Source: Pseudomonas hydrolytica
GTDB taxonomy: Bacteria > Pseudomonadota > Gammaproteobacteria > Pseudomonadales > Pseudomonadaceae
Assembly (NCBI RefSeq): GCF_021495345.1
Contig: NZ_CP099397.1
Span: 248,001-312,000 of the forward strand
DNA length: 64,000 bases
Direction: 5' to 3'
Positions 9,288 to 17,512 of this stretch are shown here, in pieces (position 1 is the first letter of the stretch; the number at the start of each line of letters is the position of its first letter). The position numbers and the translations under genes were made by a program. The notes under the pieces were generated by a model that worked only from the letters and a program-made list of their open reading frames with translations, ran no database searches and was not told where the DNA came from.

Positions 9288-9506
9288 TCATAGCTGCCAG
9301 AACGGCAGACGTGCCTCGCGCTCGGCCTGGGCGCGGGTCAGGCCGACATCGGCCAGAGCCTGATCGCTCAGACGCAGCAGCGCCCGACGGGTGCGCAGGC
9401 GCCGCCAGAAGCTCGGCCAGTCGCGACCGAAGCTGCGGGGCTGGCAGGGCCGCACAGTCCGGGCACTGCCGCCCGCCACACCGGCCATTTCATCGAAGGT
9501 ACGCAT
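9288..9506 (-). CDS. DUF1127 domain small protein
   Basis: A 72-residue basic protein ending with the DUF1127 motif (WRRLRTRRALLRLSDQALADVGLTRAQAE). These small Arg-rich proteins are common in pseudomonads and other proteobacteria. Some members elsewhere influence phosphate and carbon metabolism and RNA turnover, but no function can be assigned here. It converges on the oxidoreductase gene and diverges from the MocR gene. Confidence 0.85.
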   Translation of the reverse strand: MRTFDEMAGVAGGSARTVRPCQPRSFGRDWPSFWRRLRTRRALLRLSDQALADVGLTRAQAEREARLPFWQL

Positions 9507-9667
9507 GGCGCCGTCCTCCTGGTTCGCTCATGGGAGACCAGAATGCGCCTGCAAGAAAAACCATGACAGATTCAAATAACCTCTATTAAATCCGTACAGA
9601 TACGACGTATCTGCATCTGAATTGTCGCTTTCGCTGCAATCTGTACTGGTTCACACCGAGGTGCCCC

Positions 9668-11089
9668 ATGACGCTCTACCTGAACCTCGCCGAGGAACTG
9701 GCCGCCCGCATCGAGCAGGGGCTGTTCCGTCCCGGTGAACGTCTGCCTTCGGTGCGAACCCTGAGCCAGGAGCACGGGGTCAGTCTCAGCACCGTACAGC
9801 AGGCCTACCGCCAGCTGGAGGATCAGGGCCTGGCCACGCCACGGCCGAAGTCCGGCTATTTCGTCAACCAGCTGCGCCAGCAGCCGGAGCTGCCGCAGAT
9901 CAGCCGCGCGCCGCAACGCCCGGTGGAGGTCTCGCAGTGGGAGCAGGTGCTGGAGCTGGTCAGCGAGCCGCCCAGCAGCGACGTGCTGCAGCTCAGCCGG
10001 GGCATTCCCGACATCGACGTGCCCACGCTCAAGCCGCTGCTGCGCAGCCTGTCGCGCCTGAGCCGACGGCAGAGCCTGCGTGAGCTGAGCTACGGCGCAG
10101 TCGAGGGGGAGATCAGCCTGCGCCAGGAAGTCGCCCGCCTGACGCTGGACTCCGGCTGCCAGCTGGCCGCCGAGGACATCGTCATCACCACCGGCTGTCA
10201 TGAGGCGCTGTCGGCGGCGCTGCGCGCCATCTGCCAGCCCGGCGACATCGTCGCGGTGGACTCGCCGAGCTTCCACGGGGTGATGCAGGCGCTCAAGGGC
10301 TTCGGCATGAAGGCCCTGGAACTGCCCACCGACCCGCTTACCGGAATCAGCCTGGAAGCGCTGGAGATGGCCCTGGAGCAGTGGCCGATCAAGGCCATCC
10401 AGCTCACCCCCAGCTGCAACAACCCGCTCGGTTACGTGATGCCGGAAGCCAACAAGCGCGCCCTGCTGGCGCTGGCGCAGCGCTTCGACGTGGCGATCAT
10501 CGAGGACGACATCTACGGCGACCTCGCCTATCACTACCCGCGCCCGCGCAGCATCAAGTCGTTCGACGAGGACGGCCGCGTGCTGCTGTGCAGCTCCTTC
10601 TCCAAGACCCTGGCGCCCGGCCTGCGCATCGGCTGGATCGCCCCCGGCCGCTACCTGCAGCAGGTGCTGCACATGAAGTACATGGGCACGGGGATGAGCG
10701 CCCAGCTGCCGCAGCTGGCGATCGCCGAATTCATTCGCGACGGCCTGTACCAGCCGCACCTGCGCCAGATGCGCAAGCAGTACGCCCGCGGCCGCGAACA
10801 GATGACCGGTTGGGTCAGCCGCTACTTTCCGCCGGGTACTCGGGTCAGCCAGCCGCAGGGCGGCTTCATGCTCTGGGTGGAGATGCCGCAGGGCTTCGAC
10901 AGCCTGCGCCTCAATCGCCGCCTGGCCGCATCCAAGCTGCAGGTGGCGCCCGGCAGCATCTTTTCCGCAGCGGGCAAGTACCGCAACTGCATCCGCCTGA
11001 ACTTCGCCTGCAGCCATCAGCCGAGCATGGAGGCGGCGATTCGTCAGGTCGGCGAAACCGTTACCCAGCTGCTGGCCGAAGACGCCTGA
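9668..11089 (+). CDS. MocR/GabR-type PLP-dependent regulator
   Basis: A 473-residue fusion of a GntR winged helix (about 1-70, LPSVRTLSQEHGVSLSTVQQ) and an aspartate-aminotransferase fold. The PLP-binding region is intact, with the cofactor aspartate in AIIEDDIYGDL and the lysine K313 in SSFSKTLAPGLRIGW. MocR proteins bind DNA and use PLP plus a ligand such as GABA as an effector. The surrounding polyamine/GABA genes make an amino-acid-derived effector plausible. The target is not visible, although the gap to the divergent DUF1127 gene could hold an operator. Confidence 0.92.
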   Translation: MTLYLNLAEELAARIEQGLFRPGERLPSVRTLSQEHGVSLSTVQQAYRQLEDQGLATPRPKSGYFVNQLRQQPELPQISRAPQRPVEVSQWEQVLELVSEPPSSDVLQLSRGIPDIDVPTLKPLLRSLSRLSRRQSLRELSYGAVEGEISLRQEVARLTLDSGCQLAAEDIVITTGCHEALSAALRAICQPGDIVAVDSPSFHGVMQALKGFGMKALELPTDPLTGISLEALEMALEQWPIKAIQLTPSCNNPLGYVMPEANKRALLALAQRFDVAIIEDDIYGDLAYHYPRPRSIKSFDEDGRVLLCSSFSKTLAPGLRIGWIAPGRYLQQVLHMKYMGTGMSAQLPQLAIAEFIRDGLYQPHLRQMRKQYARGREQMTGWVSRYFPPGTRVSQPQGGFMLWVEMPQGFDSLRLNRRLAASKLQVAPGSIFSAAGKYRNCIRLNFACSHQPSMEAAIRQVGETVTQLLAEDA

Positions 11090-12043
11090 TCAGGGCAGGC
11101 GCTCCACCAGTTCCACCCGCCGGTTGAGCGCACGCCCGGCCTCGTCGCGGTTGCTCGCCACCGGCGCCGCCATGCCCACGCCCACCGCGCTCAGCCGCTG
11201 ACGGGCGATACCGTGTTGGCTGACCAGGGCTTCGACGATCGACTGCGCCCGGCGCTGCGACAGGTCGCGGTTGTAATCCAGCGCACCCTGGGCGTCGGTA
11301 TGCCCCACCACCAGCACCTGCAACTGCGCGCTGGCCTGCAGCAGCTTGGCGATCTCGGCCAGCTGCGGCTGCGAGTCGGCGCGCATGTCCGCCTTGTCGG
11401 TATCGAAATACAGGCCATACAACGCCACCCGCCCCTGAGCGTCCAGGCCACGCTGCAACTCGCCCGCCTCGACCAGCACCATGCGCTGCTCCATCGCCTT
11501 GCGCTCGAGCACGTCCAGCTGGATCAGGCTGCGGCCCTTGTTCGGCCCGCCGCCGGACTGATTGAGCACCACGTAGAGAGCGGCATACAGATCCCCCTCG
11601 GGGCGTGGCAGGCGGGCATACAGATAGCGCTGATCCTGGTGGTACTCGCGAAAGTGCATGTCCAGGGTGATGGCGTGGTTGAAGTTGCGCCCGCCGCAGT
11701 CCTCGCGTTCGCAACTGTAGAGCGTCTCGAAACCGGCCTCGCTCAGCGCCTGCTGGTAGTTGCGAAACACCTCCAGCGGCGTGCGCTCGGCCGGCGCGCG
11801 ATAGCTCAGGCGGGTCAGCTTGCCTTCCAGCGTCTCGGTGGCGTCGAGGTTCTTCTGCAGGCCGCCATAGACGGTCGCCGGCGCTCTGAAGAAGCGCCAG
11901 TCGGTATAGGCCTGGGTCTGGTAGGCGTAGATTTCCGCCCCTTCGTAACGGGGGATGGCCGGGTGATCGGCGCTACCGGCCACGTCCGCCGCGGCCCCGG
12001 CCGCCCACAGCATTCCCAGGCACAGCCCAGCGATGATGCGCAT
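11090..12043 (-). CDS. DUF4892/OmpA-domain periplasmic protein
   Basis: A 317-residue protein with a signal peptide (about 1-20, ending AAGAAADVAG), a DUF4892-like middle region with several conserved aromatic residues and a cysteine pair (YSCEREDCGG), and a C-terminal OmpA-type peptidoglycan-binding domain (about 205-315, with VVGHTDAQGALDYNRDLSQRRAQ). It is probably anchored to the cell wall in the periplasm or outer membrane. Specific role unknown. It is tail-to-tail with the MocR gene, with no gap. Confidence 0.85.
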   Translation of the reverse strand: MRIIAGLCLGMLWAAGAAADVAGSADHPAIPRYEGAEIYAYQTQAYTDWRFFRAPATVYGGLQKNLDATETLEGKLTRLSYRAPAERTPLEVFRNYQQALSEAGFETLYSCEREDCGGRNFNHAITLDMHFREYHQDQRYLYARLPRPEGDLYAALYVVLNQSGGGPNKGRSLIQLDVLERKAMEQRMVLVEAGELQRGLDAQGRVALYGLYFDTDKADMRADSQPQLAEIAKLLQASAQLQVLVVGHTDAQGALDYNRDLSQRRAQSIVEALVSQHGIARQRLSAVGVGMAAPVASNRDEAGRALNRRVELVERLP

Positions 12044-12130
12044 GCTCGTTCTCCTTTGCGCGCCCGGCCATCGTCGACCGCTGACGTTCAGAAAAACTAG
12101 CCGGCAACGCCAGAGCGCGCCAGGCGTGCT

Positions 12131-13279
12131 TCAGCGCTCGGCCTGCGCCAGATCGGAGCCGAGCGAGCCGCGAAACGCCAGCACGATGAAACCGGCCGCA
12201 CCGAGCGCCATCATCAGCGGCAGGGCGTGGCCGCTGACCCACTGGCTGACCGCGCCGGTAGCCAGCGGCCCGATCAGGCAACCGATGCCCCAGAGCTGGG
12301 CGACATGGGCATTGGCGCGCACCAGCTCATCGTCGCGATAGCGCTCGCCAATCAGGATCAGCGACAGGGTGAACAGACCGCCGGCGCTGGCGCCGAAGGC
12401 CACCAGCACGGGCCAGATCACCGGCGTGTGCAGCAGCACCGGGATCGCCAGGCTCGACGACAGCAGCACCACGCCGCAGGCGCGGAACAGGGTCTGCCGC
12501 GACATGCGGTCGGCCAGCCAGCCAATCGGCAGCTGCAGCGCCGCATCGCCGACCACCACCACGCTGACCATCAGTAGCGCCACCTCCTGGGTAAAGCCCT
12601 GGCGCAGGCCGTAGATCGGCAGCAGGGTGAGCATCATCGCCTCGAAGGCGGCGAACAGCACCACCGCCCAGGCGATCGCCGGCAGCTTGCGGCAGAATGC
12701 CGGCAGGCCACGGCCCGAGGCGCTGTGCGCATCGACGCGGGGCGCACCGCTGCGCCCGAGCAGCACCAGCGAGCCGCCAATCAGCAGGCCGACGCCCGTC
12801 CAGAAGCCGCTGTCGGTGGCGGTGCCGATGGCCGTCAGCAGCAGCGGGCCACTGAGCTGACTGAGCGCATAACCGGTGCCATACAGGGCCACCAGACGCC
12901 CCCGCCACTTCTCCACGGCCAGCTGGTTGATCCAGCTCTCGCCGAGGATGAACACCACGGTCAGGGCCACGCCGAGGAACAAACGCAGGACCACCCACAC
13001 CGCGTAGTTCTGCACCAGCGCCAGCAACGCCACCGACAGCGCACCCAGCAGCAGGCACAGCTGCATCAGCCTGGTGGTGCCGACGCGTGCGGCCAGGCGC
13101 CCGGCCAGCGAGGCGCCGAGCAGCACCCCGACCGCCGGCGTGGCCGCCATCACGCCGATGGCGAAGGAGTCGTAGCCCCAGCTCTCCAGGCGCAGCGACA
13201 CCAGCGGCATGGTCACGCCCAGCGCCAGACCGATGCTGATCACCGCGGCGCAGACTGCGAAATAGGTTCCCCAACGCAT
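12131..13279 (-). CDS. MFS transporter, YcaD-like
   Basis: A 382-residue inner-membrane protein with about twelve hydrophobic segments and the MFS loop 2-3 motif (GRLAARVGTTRLM). The FILGESWINQL segment resembles the YcaD/UMF group of MFS carriers. Substrate unknown. The same strand carries the OmpA-domain gene downstream (about 90 bp gap) and the KauB-like dehydrogenase upstream. Confidence 0.88.
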   Translation of the reverse strand: MRWGTYFAVCAAVISIGLALGVTMPLVSLRLESWGYDSFAIGVMAATPAVGVLLGASLAGRLAARVGTTRLMQLCLLLGALSVALLALVQNYAVWVVLRLFLGVALTVVFILGESWINQLAVEKWRGRLVALYGTGYALSQLSGPLLLTAIGTATDSGFWTGVGLLIGGSLVLLGRSGAPRVDAHSASGRGLPAFCRKLPAIAWAVVLFAAFEAMMLTLLPIYGLRQGFTQEVALLMVSVVVVGDAALQLPIGWLADRMSRQTLFRACGVVLLSSSLAIPVLLHTPVIWPVLVAFGASAGGLFTLSLILIGERYRDDELVRANAHVAQLWGIGCLIGPLATGAVSQWVSGHALPLMMALGAAGFIVLAFRGSLGSDLAQAER

Positions 13280-13579
13280 TGCCAGACTCCTTTATGTCGT
13301 GGCCCTGAAACAAATGACCATGCCCCTGCTCGGCAAGGACACTGGGTGGCGTGCGCTGCCTGCGCCAGCACCAGGTGACAAACGCTGGTGCGCGCGGCGC
13401 ACCCTACGCTCCCGGACCATCGCGCACTCGTCGATGACAGCTGGCCTACACGGCATTGATCCATCGCCAAACAAAACGGCCGGACTTCCCCAAGGAAACC
13501 CGGCCGCAGGTGTGACTCATGACGAGTCGGCCCCGAAGGGCGGACCTTCAGGCGGCCAACGGCCGCCCGTGACGCAGCG
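13280..13579. other. 300-bp intergenic stretch with repeats
   Basis: No convincing gene is present. The left part holds a GGTGCGCGCGGCGCACCCTACG element related to the dispersed GTAGGGTGCG repeats. The right part, just after the dehydrogenase stop, holds a GGCGGCC-AAC-GGCCGCC hairpin that could end the dehydrogenase transcript, although no clear T run follows. Confidence 0.5.
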
Positions 13580-15073
13580 TTACAGCTTGATCCAGGTGGA
13601 CTTCAGCTCGGTGTACTTGTCGAACGCGTGCAGCGACTTGTCGCGGCCGTTGCCGGACTGCTTGAAGCCGCCGAACGGCGCGGTCATGTCACCGCCGTCG
13701 TACTGGTTGATCCACACGCTGCCGGCACGCAGGGCCTTGCCCACCAGGTGAGCGCGCGACAGATTGCTGGTCCACACCGCCGCGGCCAGGCCGTAGATGG
13801 TGTCGTTGGCAATGGCGATGGCCTCGTCCTGATTGTCGAAACCGATCACCGACAGCACCGGGCCGAAGATTTCCTCCTTGGCGATGCGCATGGCGTTGTT
13901 CACGCCGTCGAAGATGGTCGGCTCGACGTAGGTGCCGCCGGTCTCTTCCATCACTCGCTTGCCGCCGGCCACCAGCTTGGCGCCGTCGTCGTGGCCGGCC
14001 TGGATGTAGCTCAGCACGTTGTTCATCTGCGTGGTGTCGACCAGCGCACCGACATTGGTCGCCGGGTCCAGCGGGTTGCCCGGTTTCCAGGCCTTGAGCG
14101 CCTCGACCACCATGGGCACGAAGGTGTCCTTGATGGAATTCTCCACCAGCAGGCGCGAGCCGGCGGTGCAGACCTCGCCCTGGTTGAAGGCGATGGCGCT
14201 GGCGGCCGCCTCGGCAGCGGCCTTGAGGTCCGGCGCGTCGGCGAAGACGATGTTCGGGCTCTTGCCGCCGGCTTCCAGCCAGACGCGCTTCATGTTCGAT
14301 TCGCCGGCATAGACCATCAGCTGCTTGGCGATCTTGGTCGAACCGGTGAACACCAGGGTGTCGACGTCCATGTGCAGGGCCAGGGCCTTGCCGACGGTGT
14401 GACCGAAACCCGGCAGCACGTTGAACACGCCGGCCGGAATGCCGGCCTCGATGGCCAACTGGGCGATGCGGATACCGGTCAGCGGCGACTTCTCGGAGGG
14501 CTTGAGGATGATGGAGTTGCCGGTGGCCAGCGCCGGGCCGAGCTTCCAGCAGGTCATCAGCAGCGGGAAGTTCCACGGCACGATGGCGGCGACCACGCCA
14601 ACCGGCTCGCGGGTGACCAGGCCCAGCTCGTCATGAGCAGTGGCGGCGACTTCGTCGTAGATCTTGTCGATGGCCTCGCCGCTCCAGCGAATGGCGTTGG
14701 CGGCGCTGCTCACGTCGATGCTCAGCGAATCGCTGATCGGCTTGCCCATGTCCAGGGTTTCCAGCAGGGCCAGCTCCTCGCCGTGCTGCTCGATCAGCTC
14801 GGCGAAGCGGATCATCACCTTCTTGCGCTTGACCGGGGACAGGCGCGACCACACGCCGGACTCGAAGGTGGCGCGCGCATCCTTGACCGCCAGTTCGGCG
14901 TCGGCCTGGTCGCAGCTGGCCACCAGGCCGAGCAGACGACCGTCGACCGGGCTGATGCATTCGAAGGTCGCACCGGACTCTGCCGCGCGATATTCGCCGT
15001 GGACGAAGGCGCGGGTTTCGATGGTCAGGGTCTTGGCACGCTGTTCCCAGTCGGCACGGGTCAGGCTAGTCAT
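13580..15073 (-). CDS. kauB: Aldehyde dehydrogenase, KauB/PuuC type
   Basis: A 497-residue NAD(P)-dependent aldehyde dehydrogenase. The catalytic cysteine is C302 (FNQGEVCTAGSR) and the general base is E267 (WLEAGGKSPN). The VPWNFP and FTGST cofactor-binding motifs are intact. Sequence from MTSLTRADWEQ to the end follows the P. aeruginosa 4-guanidinobutyraldehyde/polyamine aldehyde dehydrogenase (KauB, also PauC) closely as I recall it. It would oxidise aminoaldehydes made by the PuuB-like oxidase nearby and yield GABA-type acids for GabT. A longer frame starts 63 bp upstream but lacks support. Confidence 0.9.
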   Translation of the reverse strand: MTSLTRADWEQRAKTLTIETRAFVHGEYRAAESGATFECISPVDGRLLGLVASCDQADAELAVKDARATFESGVWSRLSPVKRKKVMIRFAELIEQHGEELALLETLDMGKPISDSLSIDVSSAANAIRWSGEAIDKIYDEVAATAHDELGLVTREPVGVVAAIVPWNFPLLMTCWKLGPALATGNSIILKPSEKSPLTGIRIAQLAIEAGIPAGVFNVLPGFGHTVGKALALHMDVDTLVFTGSTKIAKQLMVYAGESNMKRVWLEAGGKSPNIVFADAPDLKAAAEAAASAIAFNQGEVCTAGSRLLVENSIKDTFVPMVVEALKAWKPGNPLDPATNVGALVDTTQMNNVLSYIQAGHDDGAKLVAGGKRVMEETGGTYVEPTIFDGVNNAMRIAKEEIFGPVLSVIGFDNQDEAIAIANDTIYGLAAAVWTSNLSRAHLVGKALRAGSVWINQYDGGDMTAPFGGFKQSGNGRDKSLHAFDKYTELKSTWIKL

Positions 15074-15325
15074 TGCGGCATCCTCTCGGGTGAACGTGGC
15101 GCCTCGTCGAGGTGCGCACTGTAAATAATTCTGCAAGGCCGCCGGAGCGGTCGAATCCTGTGCGCCACACTAAACCAGAGGGCTGTGGCTTTTCAATATT
15201 TTTGACAGAGCCTGGCAAAACCCCTTGTATCGTTCGTTTTTTTAAACATAGACTGCGAACAGATTTTTCCTGCTGCGGCCTTCGGACCGCACTGTCGTCG
15301 CCACCGAACACCACGGAACCCTCAG

Positions 15326-15685
15326 ATGAACATCGAGCAGATCGTCGACTTCGCCCAGGCCGCCACGGCCGCCGACCACTATCGCCCCGCCCCGGAGAAA
15401 GTGCTCAAGGGCGACCCCGAGCAGAGCGTGCGCAACCACTACGGCAGCCCCTGTGGCCAGTTCAGCAGCGGCATCTGGGAAGGCGCGGTGGGCCAGTGGA
15501 CGGTGAACTACACCGAGCATGAATACTGCGAGATTCTCCAGGGTGTTTCCGTATTGCGCGATGCCGATGGCAACGCCAAGACCGTACGTGCCGGCGACCG
15601 CTTCGTCATCCCTGCCGGCTTCTCCGGTACCTGGGAGGTGCTGGAAGCCTGCCGCAAGGTCTATGTGATCTTCGAGCCCAAGTAA
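15326..15685 (+). CDS. Cupin-domain protein
   Basis: A 119-residue single-domain cupin of the DUF861 type: VNYTEHEYCEILQGVSVLRD, followed by GDRFVIPAGFSGTWEV. It diverges from the dehydrogenase with a 250-bp gap that must hold both promoters. Similar cupins are regularly found beside polyamine and amino-acid catabolic genes in Pseudomonas, so a linked role is likely but unproven. The hydrophobic cupin barrel could bind a metal. Confidence 0.85.
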   Translation: MNIEQIVDFAQAATAADHYRPAPEKVLKGDPEQSVRNHYGSPCGQFSSGIWEGAVGQWTVNYTEHEYCEILQGVSVLRDADGNAKTVRAGDRFVIPAGFSGTWEVLEACRKVYVIFEPK

Positions 15686-15716
15686 ACGCCCCGGTTCCTG
15701 TTGCTTGTCACCCTTT

Positions 15717-15740
15717 GGCCCGCCTCGCGCGGGCCTTTTT
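15717..15740. terminator. Rho-independent terminator
   Basis: A GGCCCGC/GCGGGCC stem with a five-base loop is followed by TTTTT on the plus strand. It lies between the cupin gene and the convergent MFS gene. Confidence 0.85.
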
Positions 15741-15759
15741 CTGCGTGCGCGCTGACCAT

Positions 15760-16896
15760 TCACGCACCTGGAGCACGGGCGCCGGCCGAACGCGCCAGGC
15801 CGCCGGCAAGCGCCAGCAGGGTGAAGACGATCACCGCATGATCCAGGGTCAGCCAGCTCAGCAGCAGACCGAAGGCCGGCGCGCCGAGCATCTGGCCGAT
15901 GGCGATGCTGAGAAAGCTGATGGTCAGCCCGGTGGCCGGGCGCTCGGGTAGCGCGCACACGCCCCAGACCAGATAGACGCCGGTGAGCATGATGTACGCC
16001 GCGCCGAACAGCACGCCGCCAACCAGTGTCAGGGCCGGCTGGGTCCCCATGCCGACCAGAAGGATGGCCAAGGCCATCGCAGCCAGCGACAGGCGGTGCA
16101 CCCAATCGATACCCAGCCTGCCGATCAGGCTGCCGGCGCCAGCGCCGGCGATGCCGGCAACGCCGATGACCACCCAGAGCAGGCCGGCCCCGGCACTGCC
16201 CCAGTCCAGGCGCTGCGCCAGGATCTGGCTGCCGAACGACCACAGCGCCGTACTGGCCGCGCCCATCAACAAGGACGCGACGATCAGTTGCCTGAGCATG
16301 GCATTGAGCGCGGGCCGACCGGGCGAAGGCTGCGCTCGCGGCCCGGCCGTACTCGGCACGCAGAAACTGGCCAGCACCGCCAGGACCAGCGCCGAGGCGG
16401 CGAACACGCCATAGGCCAGCCGCCACTCGGCACCGATCAGCAGCGCCACCGGCCCGGAGAGGATCACCCCGGCGCTGGTTCCGGAATTGATCAGGGTATT
16501 GGCCGCATCCTGCCGCTGCGGCTGCACGATGGCCGCCACGGCGGCGGCCATGGGGGGCGACACCAGCCCGGTGCTGATTCCGGCCAGCAGCACCGCTGCG
16601 GCCAGCCAGAGCGCCGAGGGTGCCAGGGCGATGCCGAGCATGCCCAGCGCGGCGATCAGCCCGGCAGCCATGGCCACGGCTCGCGCGCCGACCCGCTCGG
16701 TCAGCTGCGCGGCGACGACGATGGCGATGCAGTAACCCAGGAACGAGCCGCCGGCGATCAGGCCCCCCACGGCCGCCGGCAGGTCGAGCTCGGCATCGAT
16801 CTGTGGCAGAAACAGCCCGAAGGCGAAGCGGGCGAAGCCGTAGCACACGCCGATCAGGCCGAACCCGGTAATGCCTAGGCGCAGCGCGGGGCTCAA
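15760..16896 (-). CDS. MFS transporter, YbfB/YjiJ-like
   Basis: A 378-residue membrane protein with about twelve hydrophobic segments and the YbfB/YjiJ-group opening (GFGLIGVCYGFARFAFGLFLPQI). Substrate unknown; drug or metabolite efflux is typical for MFS genes linked to TetR regulators. The start is a TTG that overlaps the stop of the TetR gene by four bases (TTGA), so the two are translationally coupled. No in-frame ATG fits better. Confidence 0.88.
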   Translation of the reverse strand: MSPALRLGITGFGLIGVCYGFARFAFGLFLPQIDAELDLPAAVGGLIAGGSFLGYCIAIVVAAQLTERVGARAVAMAAGLIAALGMLGIALAPSALWLAAAVLLAGISTGLVSPPMAAAVAAIVQPQRQDAANTLINSGTSAGVILSGPVALLIGAEWRLAYGVFAASALVLAVLASFCVPSTAGPRAQPSPGRPALNAMLRQLIVASLLMGAASTALWSFGSQILAQRLDWGSAGAGLLWVVIGVAGIAGAGAGSLIGRLGIDWVHRLSLAAMALAILLVGMGTQPALTLVGGVLFGAAYIMLTGVYLVWGVCALPERPATGLTISFLSIAIGQMLGAPAFGLLLSWLTLDHAVIVFTLLALAGGLARSAGARAPGA

Positions 16897-17420
16897 GGTC
16901 GCACCTGCCGCAGCAGCAAGGTCGCAGCCCTGCGCGCCACCGCCACCGCCTCTACGCCACGGTAGCTGGCAGCGGCCGTGGCTCCCTCGAAGAGGATGAC
17001 GATCTGCTCGACCAGCTCATCCTCGACGCCGGTGCCGAGTTGGCGCGTCAGCACCTGGTGAACCGCGTCGCTGAAACGCGCCTTGTAGGCGGCGACGGCT
17101 TCGCTGATCTCGCGTATCTGACCGCCGGTTTCGCCCTGCACGCGCAGAAACAGGCAGCCGCGTGCCCCTTCCTCGCGCAGCCAGCTCGCCAGTGCATCGA
17201 ACAGCGCCTCGACGCTGTCTACCTCGAGACGCTGCAGGAAACGCTGCCCACGCGTCATCAGCACGGCCGCGATAAGCTCATTCTTGCTGCCGGCATGCTT
17301 GTACAGCGTGCGGCTCGACATGCCGGCAGCCTGCGCCAGCCGATCCATGCCGGTGGCGTTGAAACCGTATCGGCCGAACAGCTCTTCGGCCGTTGATATC
17401 AGCTTTGAATCGATATTCAT
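16893..17420 (-). CDS. TetR-family transcriptional repressor
   Basis: A 175-residue regulator with an N-terminal TetR helix-turn-helix (LISTAEELFGRYGFNATGMD, then AAGMSSRTLYKHAGSKNELI, about residues 5-55) and a variable ligand-binding C-terminus. It forms a two-gene operon with the MFS exporter. A perfect inverted repeat lies immediately upstream of the chosen ATG, so autoregulation is very likely. A longer frame adds 13 residues but reads through the operator. Confidence 0.9.
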   Translation of the reverse strand: MNIDSKLISTAEELFGRYGFNATGMDRLAQAAGMSSRTLYKHAGSKNELIAAVLMTRGQRFLQRLEVDSVEALFDALASWLREEGARGCLFLRVQGETGGQIREISEAVAAYKARFSDAVHQVLTRQLGTGVEDELVEQIVILFEGATAAASYRGVEAVAVARRAATLLLRQVRP

Positions 17421-17427
17421 GGAGGCA

Positions 17428-17449
17428 AGGTAAAACCATCGTTTTACCT
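17428..17449. promoter_or_regulatory. Probable TetR operator
   Basis: A perfect inverted repeat with nine-base arms (AGGTAAAAC / GTTTTACCT) and a four-base spacer starts 8 bp before the TetR start codon. Size, symmetry and position fit an autoregulatory operator. Confidence 0.75.
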
Positions 17450-17512
17450 CGTCAACCATAATATCTATTCAGGCCAACGGAATGCCAAGGCAACTTCCAT
17501 GTCGGCCAGTCC

